Source: an uncultured Collinsella sp. (lineage in GTDB: Bacteria > Actinomycetota > Coriobacteriia > Coriobacteriales > Coriobacteriaceae). Taken from it: a stretch of 64,000 nucleotides of DNA. The stretch is taken from contig UQIE01000013.1 in the NCBI GenBank assembly GCA_900541065.1, positions 1 to 64,000 on the forward strand, written 5' to 3'. Under the pieces are notes generated by a model. It was given only the letters and a program-made list of their open reading frames with translations. It was not told the origin of the DNA and searched no databases. Positions 56,391-64,000 of the stretch are shown piece by piece. Every line of letters begins with the position of its first letter. The first letter of the stretch is position 1. Position numbers and translations under genes: made by a program.

Positions 56391-56764
56391 AGAACCCCTC
56401 TCTTGTTAGGGCCGCCGAACCGTGCCTCCACGGAAATGGACGGTAGCCCGAATAAAACCGTACGCGCACAGGCGTTGTGCAGACATACGGTGCAAATTAT
56501 ACCCTCATGGACATGTCACTTACGTGTGTCTTCGGCGGTTGGGAGCAGGGTTTATCCACTTTGGCCTACCAAAGGGGGAGAGGTTTATTTTGGTCGGTTT
56601 TATCAGGTAAAACGGCAAATGGGGCCGGCCTCGGGTTGTGATGAGGCAGGCCCCCTTTGGGATGCTATGCATGTATGTCGGCGCGCGGTTGATTGCGATG
56701 CCGCAACTGGGGCGTTTCCGCAGGTAAAACCTGCCAAAATAAACCTGTTCCTAAATGATAGGTT
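56391..56764. repeat. Repeat-rich gap between nfnA and pth
   Basis: About 370 bp with no gene. 56580-56606 and, in inverted orientation, 56721-56748 carry copies of the repeat also found at 34410-34437 (core GGTTTATTTTGG). GGGGCCGGCCTC (56621-56632) pairs with GAGGCAGGCCCC (56643-56654), perhaps a pth terminator. The nfnA promoter should lie near 56400-56500. Confidence 0.65.
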
Positions 56765-57394
56765 TTAGTGCTTGCCGTTGGCGGAGGCGGCGCCGTTGAC
56801 ATGGTCGCGGGCATAGACCACGCCGTGCACGATCGCCAGGCCGGCGGCGTCGGCCGCGCGGGCGCAGGTGTTCTGGAAGTCCTCGGCCTCGCGGGCGCGC
56901 AGCTGCTTGAGCACGTAATCTGCCACGGCCATCTTGCCGGGAGGGTTGCCGATACCGGTGCGGATGCGGCTGAAGTCGCGGCTGCCCATCTTGTCGATGA
57001 TGGAGCGCAGGCCGTTGTGGCCGGCGTGGCCGCCGCCCACCTTAACACGTACGTCGCCGGCGGGAATGTCGAGCTCGTCGTGGATGACGAGCAGCTCCTC
57101 GGCCTTGATCTTGTACTCGCGGCAGAGCTTGGAGATGGGTCCGCCCGAGGTGTTCATGTACGACTGCGGCTTGACCAGTACAATCTGGCGCTTGCCGTTC
57201 TCTTCCTCGGCATCGTTGATGTTGATGAGCGCGACCTCGGCGCCTGCTTGGTTTTTCCAGTACGTGACGCCGGCCTGACGGGCCAGCTCGTCGATCGCCT
57301 TAAAACCGGCGTTGTGGCGGGTCTCGGCATACTCATCGCCAGGGTTGCCAAGTCCGGCAACCATGCGAATCTTAAGCGGCTGTGCAGCTGCCAT
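56765..57394 (-). CDS. pth: Peptidyl-tRNA hydrolase
   Basis: 209 aa from ATG 57394, with AAAGGA 6 nt before; the ATG at 57400 is too near that site and the longer frame to 57499 runs beyond it. Conserved features are GLGNPGDEYAETRHNAGF (about 11-28, with the catalytic His), KPQSYMNTSG (about 70-79), HDELDIPAG and GGGHAGHNGLRS. It frees peptides from peptidyl-tRNA dropped during translation. The core is a normal Pth with a short Ala/Asn-rich tail. Confidence 0.95.
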   Translation of the reverse strand: MAAAQPLKIRMVAGLGNPGDEYAETRHNAGFKAIDELARQAGVTYWKNQAGAEVALININDAEEENGKRQIVLVKPQSYMNTSGGPISKLCREYKIKAEELLVIHDELDIPAGDVRVKVGGGHAGHNGLRSIIDKMGSRDFSRIRTGIGNPPGKMAVADYVLKQLRAREAEDFQNTCARAADAAGLAIVHGVVYARDHVNGAASANGKH

Positions 57395-57508
57395 GTTCAT
57401 CCTTTCGTTGATTTGTCGCCTGCTATGGTGAGCGACCCTGTTGCCGCTGTCAAATGGAGGGCAATTGAGGTTGTTTGGGGGCGTTTGGACGGCCGTCAAA
57501 ATCCGAGG

Positions 57509-57712
57509 TGGACAGTTAGTTCGGATACGTATAAGTTCTGAGGACTCGAATTGCTCAATTCAATGCCGATACGTTGTTTTGGAACTTTAGTTAGTCCATA
57601 TGACGCTGTTTTGAAGTCTACCCCGCTTTCAAATAGGGCGAATGGTATAGAGATAGCTGCAAAACAGCCTAATTCAATGTGTCTATTTATACGTATTTGA
57701 ACTAACTGTCCA
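57509..57712. mobile_element. MITE-like inverted-repeat element, copy 1 (204 bp)
   Basis: 26-bp ends starting TGGACAGTTAGTTC (57509-57534 and 57687-57712) are inverted with two G-T wobble mismatches. The interior (150 bp) holds further inverted repeats, GAATTGCTCAATTC (57548-57561) and GCTGTTTTG/CAAAACAGC (57605-57668). No ORF or target duplication was seen. A second element with the same ends but a different interior is at 59037-59238. Confidence 0.75.
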
Positions 57713-57745
57713 GCCCTGTTCGACGGCGCACGGGTGATTCGCCGT

Positions 57746-58873
57746 TTAGACCGGCGCAAGGCCGATTCCGGCCCGCAGAGCGTTGAGCCAAGCGGCCTGA
57801 CGCTTGCGATAGCCCTTGATGCGATATCGGAATCGGACTCCTGCGAGTCGATGCATCGTTTGGGCGAAGGCTTCGAGTGCAACAAGGTCTTTCATTTGGT
57901 CGCGATTGATAACCAGGACGTGGATGCCCATTGCCTTGAGGCCATTATTTCGATTGCCATCGTGGATGCGAGCGTTTTGAAGCTCATGCCCAATTCCGTT
58001 GTATTCGTTGTCGACTCCGGCGGCCGGGCAATATAGGTCGCAGATAGCGTAAGGGATGCCGGAGGACATGTTAACCGCAAGAGTGTCGAAGTCGATTCGA
58101 TAGTTGAGTAGCAGGCCTCCCATGGGCAGGCTGCAACATCCGAATCCGCCAAAGCGCATGGGCGCTCCGAGAACGGCTAACATTAGGGATTCGGCTGGGG
58201 ATGCAGATCCGGGTCGGGCAAGCTTGACTGCCGTGCGAAACGAGGTGTATGAGCTACTTTTGGCGAAGCGCGCGACCGCCTCGAGATCTTCGATGGTCGT
58301 GGCGGGCTCGCATTTGTAGTGCGCCTGTTCGTAGCGGGTTTCGTTCTGCTGTTTGGCTGCCGACTGGCCGCCCAGGCAATCAAGATCGCCCGTCGCTGCG
58401 CAGCTATCGCCCTTGGGCCAGATGTCGTCATAGGCGATGGGGTAGGTTGCCTCGGGCGGAAGGGAGTAGGTTCCGAGCAGCTCCATAAGGAGCATCAAGG
58501 TTTTGGCGACCGATTCATTTTTAGAACAAAGCATGGCTGTCATGGCAGGAGACGTTGCGTAGATGTCGGCCTCGACGTGCATAATTGCACCTTCAGGAAG
58601 AGGAGTGGAGAGAATATGCTGAAGAAGTCGCTTGTCGGGGCGCCTGTTGTCTTCGTTTGAAACGAGAAGATCGAGCAGTTCGGAATCATCTTCATTCCAG
58701 GCGTCGAGTATCGAAAGTGCGCCAAAGTCTATCGCGTCATTGTTGGGAATGCAGCCAGCCAAGGCCTGTGCTTGCTGTTCGCTATCAACGGAGTCCCAGG
58801 GTAGGGCAGAGTACGCCCGTCGTGCGCGACGAATTGCGCGGAGGGCGGAGAGATGTGAAATCACGGTCGTCAT
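57746..58873 (-). CDS. Unknown protein with PD-(D/E)XK-like (DUF559/Vsr-type) C-terminus
   Basis: 375 aa. The N-terminal 200 residues are unlike anything I know. Around 205-240 there is a segment of the type TAVKLARPGSASPAESLMLAVL, seen before DUF559/Vsr-like nuclease domains in AbiEi-type proteins. The C-terminal part has a possible catalytic set: Asp279 in CDLYCP, Glu290 in NEYNG, His296, Arg308 and the GIHVLVI strand. It could be a nuclease of a defence or mobile system. It is flanked by two elements with identical ends (57509-57712, 59037-59238). The gene has lower GC than its neighbours, suggesting transfer. Activity is unproven. Confidence 0.6.
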   Translation of the reverse strand: MTTVISHLSALRAIRRARRAYSALPWDSVDSEQQAQALAGCIPNNDAIDFGALSILDAWNEDDSELLDLLVSNEDNRRPDKRLLQHILSTPLPEGAIMHVEADIYATSPAMTAMLCSKNESVAKTLMLLMELLGTYSLPPEATYPIAYDDIWPKGDSCAATGDLDCLGGQSAAKQQNETRYEQAHYKCEPATTIEDLEAVARFAKSSSYTSFRTAVKLARPGSASPAESLMLAVLGAPMRFGGFGCCSLPMGGLLLNYRIDFDTLAVNMSSGIPYAICDLYCPAAGVDNEYNGIGHELQNARIHDGNRNNGLKAMGIHVLVINRDQMKDLVALEAFAQTMHRLAGVRFRYRIKGYRKRQAAWLNALRAGIGLAPV

Positions 58874-59036
58874 AGCTATAACGTACTAAGTTGGCGGCAG
58901 AATGCGACCGCCATACCGTTCTTTTCGCTCAGCGGGGCGCTGCGCGCCATGAACGGCTGGGTGTTATGAAATCGGTGGAATCGGTTGAGGGGATTGCAGG
59001 AAATTGAGCTCTGCCGCGAAGGTTGACGATAGCTAC

Positions 59037-59238
59037 TGGACAGTTAGTTCAGATACGTATAAGACGGCGGGCGTTCGAGGCGTTTCTAAGGGCTTTCGAG
59101 GGCGATTTGAGGGTAAATATGCGGCGGTCGTACTCGAAAGCGATGAGCTTTGGGCAGTATGGCGTTCGCCGGGGAGCTCAGAAGGCTCAGAACGGCCTTT
59201 GGAGCTTTAAAAAAATACGTATCTGAACTAATTGTCCA
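59037..59238. mobile_element. MITE-like inverted-repeat element, copy 2 (202 bp)
   Basis: Ends TGGACAGTTAGTTCAGATAC... (59037-59062) and the inverse (59216-59238), one mismatch in 23 bp. The interior is unrelated to that of copy 1. An accidental ORF (59004-59210) crosses it. No target-site duplication was seen. Confidence 0.75.
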
Positions 59239-59261
59239 GGGAAGGTTGTCGAGGGGTAGAA

Positions 59262-59291
59262 AAAGGGTCGGAAGCGAGCTTCCGACCCTTT
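59262..59291. terminator. Terminator of prs
   Basis: AAAGGGTCGGAAG (59262-59274) pairs perfectly with CTTCCGACCCTTT (59279-59291) around CGAG. The minus strand follows with TTTTTC (prs side) and the plus strand with AAAAAC. Confidence 0.9.
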
Positions 59292-59324
59292 AAAAACACC
59301 AAAGATGATGAGATGCACGCTGGA

Positions 59325-60311
59325 TTACAGCGCGAAGTCGCCGCCGACGAGCGTGGAGACGGGCTCCTCGTGGTAAACGGCGGAGATGGCCTGAGCGAAC
59401 TCCTCGGCGACCGAGATGGTCTTGATTTTGCCGCCGACCTCGACGGGAATGGCGTCGGTGACGAGGCACTCGACGATCGGGGCGTCGTTCAGACGCTCGA
59501 TGGCCGGACCGGAGAAGATGCCGTGGGTGGCGCAGACGTAGATGTCGCCAGCGCCCATAGCCTTGAGCTCCTTGACGTTGGCGCACAGGGTGCCAGCGGT
59601 GTCGATCATGTCGTCGTTGATGATGCAGGTCTTGCCCTTGATGTCACCGATGATGCCCATGACCTCGGCGGCGTTGTGGCGCGGACGGCCCTTGTGGGCG
59701 ATGGCCAGGTCGCAGCCGAGCATGTCGGACAGCTTCTTGGCGGCCTTGGCGCGGCCCACATCGGGGGAGACGACAACCAGGTTGTCGGTGTCGAAGTGCA
59801 TGTCGTTGTAGTACTGGCCAAACAGCGGCAGCGCGGACAGGTGGTTAACCGGGATATCGAAGAAGCCCTGAATCTGGCCCTGGTGCAGGTCGAGGGTGAT
59901 GATGCGGTTGACGCCAGCGCGCTCGAGCAGGTTGGCGACGAGGCGGGCGGTGATGGGCTCGCGCGGGCCGGCCTTGCGGTCCTGGCGGGCATAGCCGTAG
60001 TGGGTGATGACGGCGGTGATGGAGCGGGCGGATGCGCGCTTGGCAGCGTCGGTGGCGATGAGCAGCTCCATGAGCATGTCGTTGACGTTGCCGCCGGCCA
60101 CGGACTGAATCAGGAAGACGTCGGCGCCGCGGACGGTCTCGTCGTAGCGGGCGTAAATCTCACCATTGGCGAACTGCTTTAGCGTAAGGCCCGAAAGCTC
60201 GACCCCAAGGTACTCAGCGATCTTCTGAGCGAGGGGACGGTTGGAGGAACCGGAATACACGCGGATGGACTTGCGCATATTCTCCGACTTCTCGGGATCA
60301 TTAATCGGCAT
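59325..60311 (-). CDS. prs: Ribose-phosphate pyrophosphokinase
   Basis: 328 aa. Class I PRPP synthetase: RVYSGSSNRPLAQKIAEYLG, FANGEIYARYDETVRG (about 48-62), YGYARQDRKAGPREPI (about 105-120, nucleotide and flexible-loop region) and the PRPP-binding NDDMIDTAGT (about 228-237). It makes PRPP from ribose 5-phosphate and ATP for the purine genes of this window (purF) and for pyrimidine, His and NAD synthesis. GGAGAAGGG precedes the ATG. Beside glmU, as in many Gram-positives. Confidence 0.96.
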   Translation of the reverse strand: MPINDPEKSENMRKSIRVYSGSSNRPLAQKIAEYLGVELSGLTLKQFANGEIYARYDETVRGADVFLIQSVAGGNVNDMLMELLIATDAAKRASARSITAVITHYGYARQDRKAGPREPITARLVANLLERAGVNRIITLDLHQGQIQGFFDIPVNHLSALPLFGQYYNDMHFDTDNLVVVSPDVGRAKAAKKLSDMLGCDLAIAHKGRPRHNAAEVMGIIGDIKGKTCIINDDMIDTAGTLCANVKELKAMGAGDIYVCATHGIFSGPAIERLNDAPIVECLVTDAIPVEVGGKIKTISVAEEFAQAISAVYHEEPVSTLVGGDFAL

Positions 60312-60449
60312 TACCCTTCTCCTTTATATCGAATGCCATATAGATGCCTTGTTGCATTGTAACCGCGCGACGGGGTTAATCGGGTCTTGATAACGTCTTT
60401 ACCGTCAACGGACACGAACCGACCACTCATCCGGTTGCGCAGGTCACGA

Positions 60450-60486
60450 TAGAAAAAGGAGCCGCCCCCATGGGAACAGCTCCTTA
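60450..60486 (-). terminator. Terminator of glmU
   Basis: On the minus strand AAGGAGC pairs with GCTCCTT (60456-60462 with 60479-60485) and the following bases are TTTTTC. It lies just after the glmU stop codon. Confidence 0.8.
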
Positions 60487-60502
60487 GATGCTTGGTAAAA
60501 CG

Positions 60503-61915
60503 TTATACCTCGTCGTCCTCGTGCAGACGGCGGCGGTAATCGGCGGCCCAGCCCTCAATGTTTACCTGGCGGGCACGACCCAGGCCAAGTGCGTCGGCCG
60601 GGACCGGCTCGGTGATGACGGAGCCGGCGGCCACGAGCGCGCCGTCGCCGATCTGGGCAGGCGCGACCATCATGGTGTCGGAACCGATGAAGGCGTCCTT
60701 GCCGATGACGGTCTTGTGCTTGTGCACGCCGTCGTAGTTGCAGGTGATGGAGCCCGCGCCCACGTTGACGCCGGAGCCCATGGTGGTGTCGCCGATGTAG
60801 GACAGGTGCGGCACCTTGGAGCCCTCGCCGATCGTGGACTTCTTGATCTCCACGTGCGTTCCGGCCTTGGATCCGTCGAGCATGTGGGTGCCCGGGCGCA
60901 GGTAGGCGCGCGGGCCGCAGTCGACGCCGTTCTCGATGACGGCCTCGATGGCGATAGTCTCATCGATGACGCAGCCGCTGCCGACGGTGGTGTCGGTGAG
61001 GCGGCTGTTGGGGCCAAGCTGGCACTCCTTGCCCACGGTGACGTGGCCGATCAGGTGCGTCTGCGGCCACACGACGGTGTCACGGCCGATAACAGCGTCG
61101 GGGCCGATCCAGGCCTGCGTGGGATCGATGAACGTGACGCCCTCGGCCATCCAGTGCTCGTTGATGCGGTCGCGCGCGATGGCGGTGAGCTGCGCGAGCT
61201 GAATGCGGCTGTTGACGCCCAGGCCGTCGCGGTAGTCATCGCAGTGGAAGATGGAGACCGCCTGGCCGTGACCCTTGAGGATTTCGAGCATGTCGGGCAG
61301 GTAGTACTCGGACTGCGCGTTGTCGTTGCCGATCTCGTTAATGTGGGCGGCGAGCTGCGCGCCGTCAAAGGCGTAGCAGCCGGCGTTGCACTCGAGCAAC
61401 GTGGCGGCCTGCTCGGGCGTGCAGTCCTTCTGCTCGATGATACGCTCGATCTGACCATCGGCGCCCAGCTTGATGCGGCCGTAGCCGAAGGGGTCGGGCG
61501 GGGTCATGGTCATGACGGTGCAGGCGAGCTCGCCGGTGGCGACGGTTTGCGCGAACTTGGCGACGGTGTCGGCGGTGATGAGCGGCAGGTCGCCGTTGAG
61601 CACGACGACGGGGCCTTGCGTGATGCCGCAGGCCTCGAGCGCGACCTTCACGGCGTGACCGGTGCCCAGGCGCTCGGTCTGCTCGACGCACTCGACCTTG
61701 GTGGCGCTGCTGGCGTAGGCGCCGTCGATGAGGGCGCGCATCTCGTCGGCGTGGCTGCCGATGACGACCACGACGCGGCTGCAGCCGGCCTTGATGGTGG
61801 CGTCGACGATCCACTGAACCATGGGCTTGCCCAGGATCTTGTGCGAAACCTTGCAGTGGTTCGACTTCATGCGGGTGCCCTCGCCGGCAGCGAGGATAAT
61901 TGCGGTTGCGTCCAT
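60503..61915 (-). CDS. glmU: Bifunctional UDP-GlcNAc pyrophosphorylase / glucosamine-1-phosphate acetyltransferase
   Basis: 470 aa from ATG 61915 (AGGAGA upstream); the longer frame to 62125 covers the spacer. The N-terminal pyrophosphorylase has LAAGEGTRMKS (about 8-18) and the C-terminal half (about 255-465) a left-handed beta helix of hexapeptide repeats (IGPDAVIGRDTVV). It makes UDP-GlcNAc for the cell wall. No unusual insertion is visible. Confidence 0.96.
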   Translation of the reverse strand: MDATAIILAAGEGTRMKSNHCKVSHKILGKPMVQWIVDATIKAGCSRVVVVIGSHADEMRALIDGAYASSATKVECVEQTERLGTGHAVKVALEACGITQGPVVVLNGDLPLITADTVAKFAQTVATGELACTVMTMTPPDPFGYGRIKLGADGQIERIIEQKDCTPEQAATLLECNAGCYAFDGAQLAAHINEIGNDNAQSEYYLPDMLEILKGHGQAVSIFHCDDYRDGLGVNSRIQLAQLTAIARDRINEHWMAEGVTFIDPTQAWIGPDAVIGRDTVVWPQTHLIGHVTVGKECQLGPNSRLTDTTVGSGCVIDETIAIEAVIENGVDCGPRAYLRPGTHMLDGSKAGTHVEIKKSTIGEGSKVPHLSYIGDTTMGSGVNVGAGSITCNYDGVHKHKTVIGKDAFIGSDTMMVAPAQIGDGALVAAGSVITEPVPADALGLGRARQVNIEGWAADYRRRLHEDDEV

Positions 61916-62108
61916 GTGATCTCCTGTTACGTTATAGAGACGTGTGTTTGGAAACGATACACGGCGCAATATGATACCGCAGGCATATGATGAGCGCGTA
62001 ACGATTGGATTGCGGCGGTTGAGGCTTGCGCCGCCGGCATGGCGTTTGCACTGCTTGCGTGCGGCGTTGGCGGTGCTGCGGAGCTGTCGTTTGAGCGAGG
62101 GGACGGGG
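61916..62108. other. Divergent spacer between glmU and ecfT
   Basis: About 190 bp; no gene assigned. The plus-strand frame starting at 61944 runs through it into the ecfT coding region, but there is no ribosome binding site at its start and the N-terminus has no homology to EcfT. Confidence 0.4.
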
Positions 62109-63002
62109 GTGCCCGTGGACAACATACGAGAGGAGTTTGGCGGCGAGCCCGTCGCGGCATTCTCGATGTCGCATCCGGCTGTGCCGGCACTCTATATAGT
62201 GCTGACGCTGGGGCTCACCATGTTCTCGATGCAACCGGTGCTGATCGCGCTGTCGCTTGCGGGCGGGCTGGCGTATGGATTTGCGACGCGTGGGGCTGCC
62301 CGCACGCTGGGCGCACTTCGCTGGCAGCTGCCGGTGATTTTGATTATCGCGCTGGTCAATCCACTGTTTAGCGCTTCGGGTTCGACGGAGCTGTTCCGTA
62401 TTGGCATGCGCGCGGTGTATCTGGAGAGCATGGTATATGGCCTGTGCATGGGCGGGCTGTTTGTGGCGAGCGTGCTGTGGTTTGAGGCCGCGGCGTCGAT
62501 GCTCGAATACGACAAGGTACTCGCACTGTTAGGCAACGCCGCGCCGGTGATTGCGCTCATGATCTCGATGTGCATGAGGCTTATCCCGCAGTTTTTGCGC
62601 CGCGGCCGCACGGTGCTGGCGGTGCAGGACGCGATTGATGTACCGGGGCGTGCGCCGGCCGACCCCGTGCGCTCGCGCTTGCGGGCATCGAGTGTGTTGA
62701 TGGGCTGGGGCATGGAAGATTCGCTGGAGCGCGCGGACGCGATGCGCTCGCGCGGGTGGGGTGCCGCGACGCGTCGTACGACGTATGCGCGGTATCGGCT
62801 GGGGCGCAGTGACGTTGCCGCGCTGGCCGGGCTCGTACTGTTTGGCGCTGCCGCGGTGGCGGTGGCGTGGACCGCGACGACGCAGTATTCGTTTTATCCG
62901 CAGCTCTCGGTGCCGGCGCCGTGGCCAGGCTATGTCGTGTACGCCGCCTGGATGGTGTTGCCTTGCGCGTTGCACGCGAGTGATGAGAAGAGGTTTGGCT
63001 GA
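62109..63002 (+). CDS. ecfT: ECF transporter transmembrane protein EcfT
   Basis: 297 aa from GTG 62109, which follows GAGGGG (62097-62102) by 6 nt; GTG 62115 is an alternative. Six or so membrane segments plus a cytoplasmic loop with the EcfT motif MRSRGWG (about 215), which couples to the ATPase grooves; the Arg-x2-Gly-like motif is present only once. EcfT is the shared scaffold that holds EcfA ATPases and exchangeable substrate-binding S components. Stop and next start overlap (ATGA). Confidence 0.85.
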   Translation: MPVDNIREEFGGEPVAAFSMSHPAVPALYIVLTLGLTMFSMQPVLIALSLAGGLAYGFATRGAARTLGALRWQLPVILIIALVNPLFSASGSTELFRIGMRAVYLESMVYGLCMGGLFVASVLWFEAAASMLEYDKVLALLGNAAPVIALMISMCMRLIPQFLRRGRTVLAVQDAIDVPGRAPADPVRSRLRASSVLMGWGMEDSLERADAMRSRGWGAATRRTTYARYRLGRSDVAALAGLVLFGAAAVAVAWTATTQYSFYPQLSVPAPWPGYVVYAAWMVLPCALHASDEKRFG

Positions 63003-64000
63003 TGGCTCGGTTGGATAGGGGCCCGGTGTCGGGCGCGGCGTGCGGCCCGGATATGCCGGCGATTGAGGTGCGGAGCCTGAGCTTTGCCTACCCCGATGCT
63101 GATGCTGCGGTGCTCGAGGGGCTCGACTGGTCTGTTTCCCAAGGTGCATTTGCGCTGCTTGTTGGCGGTACCGGATCGGGTAAGTCGACGCTGCTGTCGC
63201 TGCTCAAACCCGAGATCGCTCCGGCGGGCGAGCGCACTGGCGAACTGCGCGTGCTGGGCGAGAACGTCGCCGACATGGATGTGCGGGAATCGGCGGAGCG
63301 CGTGGGCTATGTGTTCCAGGATCCCGAGAACCAGATCGTGTGCGAAACCGTGTGGCACGAGATGGCGTTTGGCCTGGAAAACTTGGGGCTAGCGCGTGAT
63401 GAGATGCGCCGTCGCGTAGCTGAGACCAGCTATTTCTTTGGGCTGGAAGATTGGCTCCACCGCGACACCGATACGCTTTCGGGCGGACGCAAACAGTTGC
63501 TGTCGTTGGCGGCCGTTCTGACGCTGCGCCCGCGCGTGCTGCTGCTCGACGAGCCCACGTCTCAGCTTGATCCGGTTGCGGAGAAGAATTTCCTGCACGC
63601 GCTGTTTCGTGTGAATCGCGAGCTGGGCTGCACGGTTGTTGTGGCGACGCATCAGCCGCGCCCAATGCTCGAATACGCGACGTGTGCGTACCGGATTGAG
63701 GGCGGTCGCGTGCGCGAGGTGGCGGATATGGCTTCCTTGGGACGCCGAGAACCGCTGTTTTCCGATGACATGTTGGGGTGGGGTGCCATCCGATGTGCAA
63801 AAAACGGAGTGTTCAGCAGGCGTGAGGACAATTTGGGCTCTCTGGAGCCGCCCGGGGACGTATCGAGCGCGAAAAAAAGTTCGGAATTGGACAAATCGTC
63901 CGAATTTGTGGCGCAAACGTCGCTCGAGAACGGCTCGGAAGCCTTCTCGCGCACGGATGGAAGCAGAATACTCCAAAAAATGCACGGCGGGTCGGCTACC
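63002..64000 (+). CDS. ecfA: Energy-coupling factor ATPase EcfA, partial at window end
   Basis: 333 codons to the window edge with no stop. The ABC domain (residues about 20-245) has Walker A GGTGSGKST, Q-loop FQDPENQ, signature LSGGR, Walker B LLLDEPTSQLDP and switch His in ATHQ. After it comes a 75-residue polar, low-complexity linker with Ser/Lys-rich stretches, which suggests a second ABC domain beyond the edge (fused EcfA1-EcfA2). It powers vitamin or metal uptake with EcfT. The substrate component is not visible. Confidence 0.88.
   Translation, partial: MARLDRGPVSGAACGPDMPAIEVRSLSFAYPDADAAVLEGLDWSVSQGAFALLVGGTGSGKSTLLSLLKPEIAPAGERTGELRVLGENVADMDVRESAERVGYVFQDPENQIVCETVWHEMAFGLENLGLARDEMRRRVAETSYFFGLEDWLHRDTDTLSGGRKQLLSLAAVLTLRPRVLLLDEPTSQLDPVAEKNFLHALFRVNRELGCTVVVATHQPRPMLEYATCAYRIEGGRVREVADMASLGRREPLFSDDMLGWGAIRCAKNGVFSRREDNLGSLEPPGDVSSAKKSSELDKSSEFVAQTSLENGSEAFSRTDGSRILQKMHGGSAT

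Noticed and set aside
59004..59210. Plus-strand ORFs of 67-68 codons inside MITE-like copy 2
   Set aside because: They begin outside or in the inverted end and have no start signal or homologue; chance frames.
60488..61990. Plus-strand ORF of 500 codons opposite glmU
   Set aside because: Repetitive Val/Gly/Asp-rich translation typical of an antisense frame in GC-rich DNA; glmU is certain.

Overview
The window reads as a chromosomal segment of a high-GC, Gram-positive gut actinobacterium of the class Coriobacteriia, most likely Collinsella. Reasons: GC-rich third codon positions in housekeeping genes, actinobacterial gene orders (rpsF-ssb-rpsR-rplI-dnaB; purF-purM-purN), a membrane-anchored LuxR regulator of a type typical of Coriobacteriia, sortase-anchored surface proteins and NfnAB-type energy metabolism. 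The species call is inference from content, not from a database match. No prophage, CRISPR array, insertion sequence or rRNA operon was seen.

Layout. 1-5.7 kb: a pilus-type locus with a large LPxTG adhesin broken by one frameshift, a SpaA-like pilin, and a 29-codon ORF where a pilus sortase would be expected. 5.8-8.3 kb: minus-strand membrane genes, a structured element with a tRNA-Ser-like tail, and two tRNA-Ser genes. 8.8-23.5 kb: core genes rpsF-ssb-rpsR-rplI, dnaB, purA, purD, a Nudix hydrolase, an ABC exporter, an unknown membrane protein and carAB, the last with a PyrR-type stem-loop beside the carA ribosome binding site. 23.6-27.8 kb: a mannose-family PTS (EIIB, EIIC, EIID) behind a perfect 34-bp palindrome, its GntR regulator and an esterase. 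28-31 kb: a toxin-antitoxin pair, purE, a class B sortase and a MoaE-like protein. 31-36.4 kb: a CmpB-type membrane protein and purF-purM-purN. 36.4-43.1 kb: an orphan PTS EIIA, a foldase, a YqeY protein, an amino-acid ABC transporter and a cytidylate-kinase-like protein, separated by palindromic repeats. 43.1-54.1 kb: a transmembrane LuxR regulator and two large cell-wall proteins (663 and 2203 aa). 54.1-64 kb: nfnBA, pth, a putative PD-(D/E)XK protein between two inverted-repeat elements, prs, glmU and an ECF transporter running off the window.

The most unusual part is the surface-protein region at 44.6-54.1 kb. Both genes follow the same palindrome (TAGGTTC-N8-GAACCTA), share nearly the same C-terminal anchor, and are followed by paralogous arrays of three long hairpins with exactly conserved spacing. 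Most differences between the two arrays inside the stems keep pairing through G-U wobble, and only on the mRNA sense strand. This suggests a selected RNA structure in the 3' UTR of surface-protein mRNAs under a common regulator, plausibly the divergent LuxR protein. Around it the chromosome is rich in palindromic repeats: GTCCCC/GGGGAC hairpins, a 28-nt dispersed repeat, and roughly 200-bp elements with shared 23-26-bp inverted ends.

The metabolic genes fit together: prs makes PRPP for purF, purD, purN, purM and purE, and purA acts in the AMP branch; carAB feeds pyrimidine and arginine synthesis; glmU, the sortase and the anchored proteins belong to the cell wall.
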